Positions 21,504 through 33,748 of a stretch of DNA of 35,571 bases are shown piece after piece; within the stretch, counting starts at the first letter, position 1; every line of letters starts with the position of its first letter. The notes beneath the pieces are model-generated. The model had not been told where the DNA came from. It did no database searches and worked only from the letters and a program-made list of their open reading frames with translations. Source of the DNA: Lingula anatina (Eukaryota > Brachiopoda > Lingulata > Lingulida > Lingulidae); assembly GCF_001039355.2 (NCBI RefSeq), contig NW_019775855.1, positions 152,429 through 187,999 of the forward strand, read 5' to 3'. The translations under genes were made by a program, and so were the position numbers.

Positions 21504-23052
21504 GTAAGTGACACTTGCTGTTTCTTATTTCATGAGCTGCATGAGTTACATATTACAAACAGTTTCTTATCGCATACAGTAGAATCGTCATTGTTTCAAA
21601 AGATCTTTGGTAGTTAAATTTTTAGTCATATTCTAGAGCGAAAGTTGCTCTTAAAGCTGCCCGAACTCTAAGCCCAATCTTGCATGTTCTTAATCTCCCG
21701 CCAGCACTGCGTGCAGCTTATCCTTACAGCTTATCCTCGGGCCAGTGCAGAAGTACTCTTTAATGCCAGTTGATTAAACAAAATTGACAGACCAGAAAAA
21801 AATCGTGCTGACCCTGTGTCACGTGTCACAACACTTTACGCACAAAGGACAAAAACTATTATTTATTTTTGTTAACAACCATTCAAGACTGGTGATTGAT
21901 CAAATATTTGACAACTGTTGGCACGTACACATATATCATTTTGGGTAGGGTTCAATATATTTGATATCTATTGTGGTAACAGTTGGTTTCAAAAATCCAT
22001 TTATCGTAATTACGTGTTGTTGTCGACCTTAGTGCTGATTCCTGGTTAAAGAATCATTAAAAACTCCTAATACTACCCATAACCGTAATAACTATTCAAA
22101 GTGTAAATAAATGAAGGTGTCTGACTCAGACAGCAGTCAAAACGTTTGTGCTGTTTTATAGCATAATATATCATATTTGTACATTTATTCTACATATAGT
22201 AGAACTTTGATAAGCTCTTTGTTTTACGTGACAAGGTGATAATTCATAAAATTACGTCTAAAAAAATTGGAAACTGCCTGGGAAAATATGATAGTTTCCA
22301 TCATTTTCTGTTTGTGCTTATCACACAATTAATCGAAAATACTGGATAACTTTCGTTTACTTGTAAGCTAGGCGATTGATTAAAAAAAGAAGAACGATAC
22401 ATAATTTCTTGAGCATATCCAGTATTACTGCATGTGCAACCTTTTTATACCTAATATTTGGACTCTTCGTCTTAATGGAACAGTAAAGCTCATTTTATTT
22501 TCAATGTTAGTGTTTTTTTGAAGTTTCAATGATCTTTCCGGTGTCCAGGTCAATTAAGATGTTAATTGCATTGACCATCTCTGTATCACTATCGAGATGC
22601 ACTCGTAAGGCAATTTGAACATTGTCACTTGATACTTGATCGTTTCTGTTATATTGGTTACAGTAGTTTAGTCGAGATGACTATTTGCTCTCTTGTTGGT
22701 AATTACCCTCCGAATAATGCTATTATATAGCTGCCTCCGTCCACAGCATCTAAAAATGCTTTCATCCATCTCGTTCCAAAGTGTTTGATCAGCAAACATA
22801 GGGTTGGCTTGATTGATACTGGTCTATACATTAAACGTTAATAGTCCACTCCAGCAACCAAATCTTTGCTTGTTATAAACGCCATCTTTGATGAAAGCTA
22901 GATTATCTGTTGCGATTAAGTAACAGATTCCTCTGGTTCAATTCAACGTGAACTTGGATAATTAACCCTCTTTGTCAGATATCTATCGGAAGGGTCAGAT
23001 TTCGTGTACTAAATAGATCCCAACTTTGTTTTCTAATTGATCGTCTCCTGGT

Positions 23053-23088
23053 CTCGTGGTCAATGTGGTCTCGTGCATTGACCACGAG
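23053..23088. repeat. Perfect 13-bp hairpin, copy 1
   Basis: The arms ctcgtggtcaatg (23053-23065) and cattgaccacgag (23076-23088) are exact inverted repeats around a 10-base loop (tggtctcgtg). Confidence 0.9.
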
Positions 23089-23236
23089 CTAGCTTCAGGT
23101 CCTTTGAGAGAAGCCATTAGACCGTCTGTGGGGATATGACTCGCGCTAAGTCCATCGCTAATCTTTCTTTCTCAGATACGTGTAGGTATGGCAGGCCTTC
23201 CACCAGACAGCTTCTTAATGTTAAGTTTAACATAGA

Positions 23237-23239
<3 letters not shown>

Positions 23240-23272
<33 letters not shown>
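23240..23272. repeat. (CA)n microsatellite
   Basis: About 15 CA units ending in CGCACA. The matching tract in the second copy of the large repeat (27444-27460) is roughly half as long. Confidence 0.95.
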
Positions 23273-25607
23273 AAGAAATAGATAAAATAAAATTAAACAA
23301 ATAGATAAATAAATAGATACAAGAAATATGGGTAATTGAATGCGGTGTAAGTTTATTGCAAACAGATGAATTAATTTGACAAAAATACATGGACATGCAT
23401 ATGGATAGATGAATAAATGAATAAAAATATAAAATTGAGTTAAAAGATAAAGAAATTGATCAATTGTATTTTGATTGCATGTCCTGTCTGACATGTTTCA
23501 ATCCACAGAATTGATATTGTGAAGAAATCCTTTCAATTTTTCATTCAAACAGGGAAAACTAGCAATTTTTCTTTCAATAGAATATCCATTGGTACACCAT
23601 TATAGGTAATATAACTGTCTCTTCATTTCCGAAATAAAAAGCCTGTATCTATAACTGTTTTTGTGGTTATCAGAACTGACATTGACTAACTTTAATTTTT
23701 GTTTAAACTTTTCAAATTCTCTAAAAATAATGAATATTTTTAATTTAAAAGTTAGTGCTTTCAACATTCTTGGGTCCAAAATGTCATGACTGGATAACGT
23801 TAAGTAGGACCAGTGCACGCTAGCTGCAGCTTTGGTAACAATTAACACGGAGAAAGCGCGGGCGGCAGCTATGTGTTAGGGCTCGCTTTGCTGAAACTCA
23901 TAACGTTTACTGGAGAACGGAAAATGGTATTTCGAGCTAGAGAGCGTACTTAGACCTATCAGAACGTTAATTTTCATACTTTACATCAGTGACCAAACAC
24001 ATTTAATATCTAAACACCCAAGGACTTGTTGGGAAAATCCTAACAGGGCATCCTAACAGTACTATGTAACTGCTGCAACGCCGGTGTTTGCTGCATATCT
24101 GACATTACAATATAATCAAAATAGGGCAAGATTGACTTTGCATTTTAACATGACCGAAACGTGAACACCGATACGAAAGATCCGACTGTTCTTAAATATA
24201 TGTTTTGGATATGTATATTTTACATTTTGAAATAAAAGCAGACGCGGAGCTACGGACAGGACATGTGACGAGCGGTTGTTCGATACGCAGATCTCTATGG
24301 TATTAAGTTATATGTAAGTTTTTATAGTTCCCTCTTGAAAATACAGTTGTGTGCATGAAATAACGTGTATATTTTTGTGACCAAGCGGTGGACTCGTGAA
24401 CTGTGTATGTAATATGACGCGCCAAAAATGAAAAAACTATGTAAGTCATTTTATCGTTTTATAAGTAATCTATAGATATAATATAATAGATGTACTTGAA
24501 CTTAATCTTCTTGTTTTGAGGATCTTAAGATATTTTGACAACATATGCGTACTATCCTTGAAAATGGTTTCAAGTAAAAAAAATGTTGTCGTAAACGATA
24601 ACGAAACTGTATGCGTAGAATGCGCAGTGTGAGGTCTCAGTCTTTTACACATTTATTTGTGTTGATGAATGCACAAATATGTTTTGTTGAGAGGTTATCA
24701 CCTTTTGAAATCAATCGTTACACGGTATGGAAAGGTAAACATCAGAGCAAAGAGGGATGTTTTGGTGCTTCGCGTTCTCAGACCATCATTCTTTTATGAA
24801 ATAAATATTATTGTCCAAGTGTGAGCAAGTCCTTAAGTGACGAGTACAAATGGGTTATTCGAGAAAAGACTGCACATTACAAAAGTTCTCTTGATCTAAA
24901 AATTGTTTTCTAAACATAAACGAAGAGGGTGGAAAATTTTTAAGGGTATAGAGGCTAGATGGTGTATGGGGCTAAGGACACATGCCAACACAGTAGTTGT
25001 TTGTTAGAATTCGGGTAACAAATCAAAATTTTTGATGATTTAAGGGCGATAAATATTTATCTGTTTTTCGCTGAAGAAGGAGGAGAGAGTAGCATTACAG
25101 AACAGAAGAGGAATGTACAAGACGCTAATACACAACTACAGATCTGATAACGAAAACGTGTATTTAAGTCGCAAATCACTTTTTAAACAGTAAAATTATC
25201 TATTATAATTTTGAATGATGTAGTGAGTTGACTTATGCTCACGCGATAATACTGGTACGATATGTGAAAGAAAGCACTTCATACTGATGTTCTAACATCT
25301 TGGACATCTGAGTAGGAATGGCGGCGTACCGTATACATCGATAGCGAACAATTACCGCCACTAGTCTTACGCTGTTAGATGATTTCTAACTGATTCTACT
25401 TCATCTAAGGTTTCTTCTTTGTACCCACACGAACTTTCAATACTATTCAGTGCAATTTTTGTTTATTTTCTCCTCGAGTGTTTAAACATTTTACCGATAA
25501 AATGCTACTCATTAAGAGCCTCAAGTTAAAATATGGTAGCCTACGAGTTCACGGGGTCACTAATGACACAGCATCTTTCGTTCCCTCCACTCATCTTGGC
25601 ACTTACA

Positions 25608-26016
25608 CTATAGCTAATAAGTCCCCGGTCACTTTAATAGCACACGCTGTCTACATCAGACGCGCTAATGCGCACGTCCCCGACAGTGTTAATGATAGGG
25701 GGATTACGATGGACAGCGCATGTTGCTCACAGCATGTAGTGTTCACAAATATAATTCCCAGACAGGTAAATTAATTTGATTAGAGTCGATTGCTTGTGCA
25801 CTCGACTCGTTTTATGGCCTTACCTGTAGTCATGTAATTTAAGTGGACGTGTGCAATTTGAATAATTAAAATTAGTATGCACCACCAAATACTGCAGCAC
25901 AGAATCCACCTATAGATAAGAAATACGTATAAAAGACGTCTAGAAATAATATTGGGGAGCAGACTGAAGAATACTCGAAGGAGACCGCTCGACGGAGCTA
26001 TGGGAGACGGCCTAGA
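25608..26016. other. Sequence unique to the end of copy 1
   Basis: This ~410 bp follows the point where copy 1 and copy 2 of the large repeat diverge (shared gcacttaca, then different sequence). It may be an insertion in one allele or the true flank of a contig end at the N. No coding or terminal-repeat signature was recognised. Confidence 0.5.
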
Positions 26017-27257
26017 NCCTTGTGTCACGTGTCACAACACTTTACGCACAAAGGACAAAAACTATTATTTATTTTTGTTAACAACCATTCAAGACTGGTG
26101 ATTGATCAAATATTTGACAACTGTTGGCACGTACACATATATCATTTTGGGTAGGGTTCAATATATTTGATATCTATTGTGGTAACAGTTGGTTTCAAAA
26201 ATCCATTTATCGTAATTACGTGTTGTGGTCGACCTTAGTGCTGATTCCTGGTTAAAGAATCATTAAAAACTCCTAATACTACCTATAACCGTAATAACTA
26301 TTCAAAGTGTAAATAAATGAAGGTGTCTGACTCAGACAACAGTCAAAACGTTTGAGTTGTTTTATAGCATAATATATCATTTTTGTACATTTATTCTACG
26401 TATAGTAGAGCTTTGATAAGCTCTTTGTTTTACGTGACAAGGTGATAATTCATAAAATTACGTCTAAAAAAATTGGAAACTGCCTGGGAAAATATGATAG
26501 TTTCCATCATTTTCTGTTTGTGCTTATCACACAATTAATCGAAAATACTGGATAACTTTCGTTTACTTGTAAGCTAGGCGATTGATTAAAAAAAGAAGAA
26601 CGATACATAATTTCTTGAGCATATCCAGTATTACTGCATGTGCAACCTTTTTATACCTAATATTTGGACTCTTCGTCTTAATGGAACAGTAAAGTTCATT
26701 TTATTTTCAATATTAGTGTTTCTTTGAAGTTTCAATGATCTTTCCGGTGTCCAGGTCAATTAAGATGTTAATTGCATTGACCATCTCTGTATCACTATCG
26801 AGATGCACTCGCAAGGCAATTTGAACATTGTCACTTGATACTTGATCGTTTCTGTTATATTGGTTACAGTAGTTTAGTCGAGATGTCTATTTGCTCTCTT
26901 GTTGGTAATTACCCTCCGAATAAATCTATTATATAGCTGCCTCCGTCCACAGCATCTAAAATGCTTTCATCCATCTCGTTTCTAACTGTTTGATCAGCAA
27001 ACATAGGGTTGGCTTGATTGATACTGGTCTATACATTAAACGTTAATAGTCCACTCCAGCAACCAGATCTTTGCTTGTTATAAACGCCATCTTTGATGAA
27101 AGCTAGATTATCTGTTGCGATTAAGTAACAGATTCCTCTGGTTCAATTCAACGTGAACTTGGATAATTAACCCTCTTTGTCAGATATCTATGGGAAGGGT
27201 CAGATTTCGTGTACTAAATAGATCCCAACTTTGTTTTCTAATTGATCGTCTCCTGGT

Positions 27258-27293
27258 CTCGTGGTCAATGTGGTCTCGTGCATTGACCACGAG
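27258..27293. repeat. Perfect 13-bp hairpin, copy 2
   Basis: The same hairpin as at 23053 is present in the second copy of the large repeat, with arms and loop unchanged. Confidence 0.9.
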
Positions 27294-30200
27294 CTAGCTG
27301 CAGCTCCTTTGAGAGAAGCCATTAGACCGTCTGTGGGGATATGACTCGCGCCAAGTCCATCGCTAATCTTTCTTTCTCAGATACGTGTAGGTATGGCAGG
27401 CCTTCCACCAGACAGCTTCTTAATGTTAAGTTTAACATAGACAAACACACACACACACACAAAGAAATAGATAAAATTAAATAAAATAAATAGATAAATA
27501 AATACATGTAGATACAAGAAATATGGGTAATTGAATGCGGTGTAAGTTTACTGCAAACAGATGAATTAATTTGACAAAAATACATGGACATGGATAGATG
27601 AATAAATGAATAAAAATATAAAATTGAGTTAAAAGATAAAGAAATTGATCAATTGTATTTTGATTGCATGCCCTGTCTGACATGTTTCAATCCACAGAAT
27701 TGACATTGTGAAGAAATCCTTTCAATTTTTCATTCTAACAGGGAAAACTAGCAATTTTTCTTTCAATAGAATATCCATTGGTACACCATTATAGGTAATA
27801 TAACTGTCTCTTCATTTCCGAAATAAAAAGCCTGTATCTATAACTGTTTTTGTGGTTATCAGAACTGACATTGACTAACTTTAATTTTTGTTTAAACTTT
27901 TCAAATTCTCTCCTGCATTCATTCTTTGCGTGCAATGTGGAATAATGAATATTTTTTATTTAAAAGTTAGTGCTTTCAATATTCTTGGGTCCAAAATGTC
28001 ACGACTGGATAACGTTAAGTAGGACCAGTGCACGCTAGCTACAGCTTTGGTAACAACACGAGAAAGCGCGGGCGGCAGCTATGTGTTAGGGCTCTCTTTG
28101 CTGAAACTCATAACGTTTACTAGAGAACGGTGAATGGTATTTCGAGCTAGAGAGCGTACTTAGACCTATCAGAACGTTAATTTTCATACTTAACATCAGT
28201 GACCAAACACATTTAATATCTAAACACCCAAGGACTTGTTGGGAAAATCCTAACAGGGCATCCTAACGGTACTATGGTAGGCAGCAATGTCGATCACTGC
28301 ATGTAACTGCTGCAACGCCGGTGTTTGCTGCATATCTGACATTACAATATAATCAAAATAGCGCCAGATTGACTTTGCATTTTAACATAACCGAAACGTG
28401 AACACCAACACGAAAGACCCGACTGTTCTTAAATATATATGTTTTGGATATGGATACATTTTGAAATAAAGGCAGAAGCGGAGCTACGGACAGGACGTAT
28501 GACGAGCGGTTGTTCGTAAACCGATTCCTTAAGTCGAAAGCACAGATACGCAGATCTCTATGGTATTCAGTTATATGTAAGTTTTTTAAGTTACCTCTTG
28601 ATATTACAGTTGTGTGCATGAAATAACGTGTATATTTTTTGTGACAAAGCGGTGGACTCGTGAACTGTGTATGTAATATGACGCGCCAAAAATGAAAAAC
28701 TATGTAAGTCATTTTATCGCTTTATAAGTAATCTATAGATATAATATAATATAATAGATGTACTTGAACTTAATTTTCTTGTTTTGAGGATCTTAAGATA
28801 TTTTGACAACACACGCGTACTATCCTTGAAAATGGTTTCAAGTAAAAAAAATGTTGTCGTAAACGATAACGAACTGTATGCGTAGAATGCGCAGTGTGAG
28901 GTCTCAGTCTTTTACACATTTATTTGTGTTGATGAATGCACAAATATGTTTTGTTGAGAGGTTATCACCTTTTGAAATCAATCGTTACACGGTATGGAAA
29001 GGTAAACATCAGAGCAAAGAGGGATGTTTTGGTGCTTCGCGTTCTCAGACCATCATTCTTTTATGAAATACTTATTATTGTCCAAGTGTGAGCACGTCCT
29101 TAAGTGACGAGTACAAACGGCTTATTTGAGAAAACACTGCACATTACAAAAGTTCTTTTGATCTAAAAATTGTTTTCTAAACATAAACGAAGAGGGTGGA
29201 TAATTTTTAAGGGTATAGAAGCTAGATGGTGTATGGGGCTGAGGACACATGCCAACACAGTAGTTGTTGTTTGTTAGAATTCGGGTAACAAATAAAAAAT
29301 GTTGATGATTAAAGGGCGATGAATATTTATCTGTTTTTCTCTGAAGAAGGAGGAGAGAGTAGCATTACAGAACAGAAGAGGAACGTACAAGACGCTAATA
29401 CACAACTACAGATCTGATACCGAAAACATGTATTTGAGTCGCAAATCACTTTTTAAACAGTAAAATTATCTATTATAATTTTGAATGATGTAGTGAGTTG
29501 ACTTATGCTCACGCGATAATACTGGTACAATATGTGAAAGAAAGCACGTCATACGGATGTTCTAACATCTTGGACATCTGAGTAGGAATGGCGGCGTACC
29601 GTATACTCTTCATCGAGAGCGCACAATTACCGCCACTAGTCTTATGCTGTTAGATGATTTCTAACTGATTCTACTTCATCTAAGGTTCCTTCTTTGTACC
29701 CACACGAACTTTCAATAGGCCTACTATTCAGTGCAATTTTTGTTTATTTTCTCTTCTAGTGTTTTAAACATTTTACCGATAAAATGCTACACATTAAGTG
29801 CCTCAAGTTAAAATATGGTAGCCTACGAGTTCACGGGGTCACTAATGACACAGCATCTTTCGTTCCCTCCACTCATCTTGGCACTTACATTCCCATGCAT
29901 GGTCAAGCGGGCTAATGGTCTTTGTATGCTACTGAGTGGACAACACTACATTTGTCCGGCTGGCTGAATATACCTGCTGATTAAATCCCCTTACACTCTG
30001 TCACTGACAATGCCTAAGGGTTCAAATTGACCTCTTAAACCTCTGATGATCAGACAAATTGGGTACTTTCGAGACACCTCGTGTTTTTTAACCATTAAAT
30101 GTGAAGAAAACATTGATTGGTCTTGGCTTATCATATAGAGGGGTGTTTTCGTCATAAGTTCTATTGTGTTCAAGCCAGTTTCCAACTGTTTGTAATAACG

Positions 30201-30668
30201 TGGTTTGTAGAGGACATGTTCATCATAAAGGCGCAAATGTCTTACATAATTTTAGAAGACTAACCTTGAAGGTTTAGGCATGTTTAGTTTCTATGCCTTT
30301 TAGTCTACATGTCTATTGTCATTAAGCAATACGAACATCTTCACATCGAAACTTCTCATCAATTCTGGGGGAACAGTTATACCGTATGTTGACTGTGATT
30401 GACCGATCTTTTAGTGTCTCACTGGTTTATAACCATGTAAAACGATAATAAATACATAATTTGGACCCTCTCAGGGAAGCTGATTGCTAGTTGACGACCA
30501 CGAGGTCATTGAGTGCTTGTTTTGACAAGGTGATATACAGGGAGGCCACTCTTTAGTTCTCCAAATCAATTCATTTATTGTCTATCAATCAGAATAACAC
30601 TTGGAAACAAAGAAAACAATCCTCAAAATGGGCCAAATACGCGACATGGATTGGCTTGTTTGAAGTTG

Positions 30669-30697
30669 GTGGGGGTGGGGGGTGATGGGGGGGGGGC
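30669..30697 (+). other. G-rich tract with G-quadruplex potential
   Basis: Four G runs (5, 6, 4+ and longer) are separated by one to three bases, fitting the usual intramolecular G-quadruplex pattern on the + strand. Confidence 0.6.
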
Positions 30698-32852
30698 TAA
30701 AATGGTTAGGACCTACTGTTGCTGTGGTTTTACTAATGATAATATGTAAACAAGAATAGGAGTAGGCCTATGTAGAACGTGATTCTGTTCGTGGGGTTAC
30801 CCGCGAGCCATAGGGCAGTTGTTGCGATTGCGTAAGAATTAATCCCTCGAGGGGGTATTTTGGTTACCTTATAAAACAATCTCAAAAAGGGCAGCCCCTA
30901 ATACTATTACAGGTTGGATATATTGCTAAATATATTGTGATATTTTCCACGCGGACGCGCAAGGACACTAGGCTATATTTGGGCCATTATTAAAATAAGA
31001 ATTTATAGTGGAGCATATTAATTTATTGTGCGTTATGGTAAACTTTTCGCTTCCCATCTTTTGCTGTAAAAACGTTCGGGCTTTGTGTTTAGTAACACAG
31101 TCTCCAATGTAGCGCGGTATCAAACAAACAAGTATCAAAGGAGTTTCATTTCCGTTCCAAAAGCTTATAAATTAATATCCCCTGACTTTATTTTCGAGTG
31201 GAAAGGAATGTGAAGTTGTGATGTAAGATGGAAGTGATGTCCACATCTGCAGTGTTGACAAACAAAGACGCCTTCTTTCATGTGGTCCCAGAAACAACAA
31301 CCTGTGTTTTCTGTAAACACAAGATCGAAATGTTGCGCGCAACTTTGGATATTTATCACATGATACTTGAAACAACAAAACGAACGAAACGTGAAGTCAT
31401 TTTTTAAAATAAAAATTGGAGGCTTCCATGTAAGAAAAGGTCCATTCTCATGAACCCCCTCGCCATGCCAAGGATAGCCCCATCCCCGATCAGTTCACAT
31501 ACCCGCAATCAATCCTCAAGTTCAAAGCCGACCTTGGGTCACGTGGGACAGAGAACAGGCAAACCATGTTTGTTATTCATGACTTAGATAGCTATACAGA
31601 AACAAAGTCTTTTCAGCAAAATTCCGGAAACTATTGTATAATGTGAGAACAGGCAATAAAGTGCTAAGCAACCGATATTTACCTTTACGGTGAACAGTTT
31701 GGTTCGATACCATTTATTGAAGGGATAACAACTCTTTGTACGAGATCCATGTTAAATTGTGAATAACAAATAGAAATATGACAAATTCTATTTTAAAACC
31801 AAAACGGCGGTCATTGCAGTTATTCTGAAATCTGTACTTGCCATGACCTCCATAGATGTTTTCCTTCCGTAATAATCTCTTAAGAGTTTTAGAAAATCAT
31901 TTTTTGGTCAAAATGAACAGTTGCTATCCCTTTAAGTTCTCGCATTCCCTTTATTTTTTCTCTTGTTCAGCTGTATTTCCCTCTGCCATCATTTCATCAG
32001 GTTCTACTACTTGATGTCTGCGTACATTCTTCAGTTGACATGATCAAAAGAGCACGGTCATAAGGTTACAAGTGATACAAGTGAAGAGCTATTGAAATAC
32101 AATTCTTTTATACTATATCTGGATTTTAAAAAAGAGTACTGCGAAACATAGTATACATTTTTAACTTTTAACGCAACCAACCGCCACGACAGGACTCAAA
32201 TATGAGGGCGATCAATATGAACAGAAATTACTGCAACGGGGGTTGAAGTATGTCTTCCACCTCAAAGCAGGCATTTTTCGCCTGCGTGTTTAGAACGGCA
32301 TGCGGGTATATCAATAACACGGTCTCTTTATGTCAATTTGATAGAGTTCACTTCCAGTTGACGTTCTTACACGATATTTTGTCACTTTTGTTTATGCCTA
32401 GAGCTACTTCGCAGTGTTTGTGTTATGGACTTGATATTTTATGTGGTCAATAATAGATGCTCGTTTGCTCAATTGGATATTTTGCGAACTTTGGAAAAGG
32501 TTAACGCCTTTCAACAATGCGGTTTCCAAAGAGGTAAATTTGATCTTTGACTTTTCCTTCTCGGGTGTGATAGGGCTAAGGGTCAGATTTATGGTCTATT
32601 AGACAAAAATTGACGATGACGTAAGCCTTAACGTCTTAGAACGTCTTCAGATTTTGCAGATTTCTGCAACCTGCAGTCTGGTACAACAATGTTGGTTCGT
32701 CTTGTTTTTGTGTGTAACTCGCCGCTGTAAAGTTAAGGTAAGTTCACTTAGTTTGTATTAAAGATGCAGTGGTACATTTCTGTCAATGTTTAAAGTAAGG
32801 GATCGCTTTTTAAATTTTTTTTCTTGTGCGAAGCATGTGCAACAGAAAGATG

Positions 32853-32853
<1 letters not shown>

Positions 32854-32881
<28 letters not shown>
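32854..32881. repeat. (TC)n microsatellite
   Basis: Fourteen uninterrupted TC dinucleotides. Confidence 0.95.
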
Positions 32882-32884
<3 letters not shown>

Positions 32885-33573
32885 GTTCTCAATTTGATGA
32901 ACATAGTGCAAAACGAGTAAAAGTGACTGGATAGAAAAACTGCGTGTCATCACATGAACGACCTGAAGAAAACGCCCATGTTCCCTGCAGGTGCGTCCAT
33001 CGGCTGTATACCATCAATTCTGTTTAGTTTACAGCTCAAATCGTGATATGGCACACTGAAACAAATGTCAGTGCGTGATTCATTTTCCATCTAAATCAAT
33101 AATCTGATAACTGGATGGCAGTTTCTTTGTTTTCTATCATTTTTATTTTGTATTTCTGTACTAGCAAGGCGAGAGCTGCAAAAGTGCTCATGTTTCACAA
33201 AAATTGAATAAGTTTTAGGACTTATTATGCGGTCATTTGAAATAACTCTAATAGGGAGTTGTAGTTTTTTTTAAATTGAATGACAGCTTATCAAATATAA
33301 AATCCCTCTTTTATCTTATGTTTGCTGTCATCGGTATTGACTCTCTTTGAAATATTATTTTCCCTTTAAATATAATTCTAGAGATAAGTGTATAGTACTA
33401 TCAACAAGTAACAAAAGGTAATTCAGTTTGGTCATCTGGTTTACAGTTTCAGATCATATGTTAGTACGACTGGTGATGTCTACAAGACTAAATAGTTTTG
33501 CTCAAACATCAGTTTCTTAAATCATTTTGTTTTTTGGTCATAACACTGGTAAACTCCATTGGTCTTGGTCTAG

Positions 33574-33680
33574 AAGGTAAAGAAATAGTGAGAGAACTTG
33601 GTAGCAGTAAATTATTCTTAAGTGCAGTAGAGAACTGGTCAAAATTTGAAAAAAAAGTTCGTGAAGAGATTTTGGATTGA
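33574..33680 (+). CDS. Candidate terminal exon of the His-rich gene
   Basis: An AG acceptor (ggtcttggtctag, 33572-33573) is followed by a frame that fits the phase-1 donor at 21503/21504. It yields 35 further residues (E-GKEIVRELGSSKLFLSAVENW...) before TGA at 33678-33680, and AATAAA follows at 33743-33748. The encoded stretch looks helical and charged, ends KKVREEILD, and seems protein-like rather than random. The join would give a 302-aa protein. It could also be an exon of another gene or a chance frame; the acceptor's pyrimidine tract is only moderate. Confidence 0.3.
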
Positions 33681-33742
33681 ATTAGCACAGCCGGGCAACT
33701 TTTTAGTCTACTGTAAAGCATGATAAATCAGTAGTAATCTTA

Positions 33743-33748
33743 AATAAA
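33743..33748 (+). terminator. Possible poly(A) signal AATAAA
   Basis: It lies 62 bases after the stop codon of the candidate terminal exon. Confidence 0.35.

Larger units (their letters stand above)
21812..29889. repeat. ~3.8-kb diverged direct repeat split by an N
   Basis: Copy 1 is 21812-25607 and copy 2 is 26018-29889; copy 2 begins directly after the single N at 26017. The copies are collinear throughout, with scattered substitutions, a shorter (CA)n in copy 2 (27444-27460 versus 23240-23272), and copy-2-only insertions of about 25-30 bp near 27911, 28275 and 28513. Copy 1 continues for ~410 bp (25608-26016) into sequence with no partner in copy 2. Two haplotypes placed in tandem, or a real segmental duplication, would both look like this. 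Confidence 0.9.
21504..33573 (+). other. Probable long intron of the His-rich gene
   Basis: After the donor at 21504 no convincing coding exon is seen for about 12 kb. The interval is largely the diverged direct repeat 21812-25607 / 26018-29889, plus simple repeats. From 29890 to 33573 I see only AT-rich, unannotatable sequence, a G-rich tract and a CT repeat. Confidence 0.45.

Noticed and set aside
25478-25774. 98-codon frame at the end of the large-repeat copy 1
   Set aside because: The counterpart in copy 2 diverges midway and no domain or splice evidence supports it.
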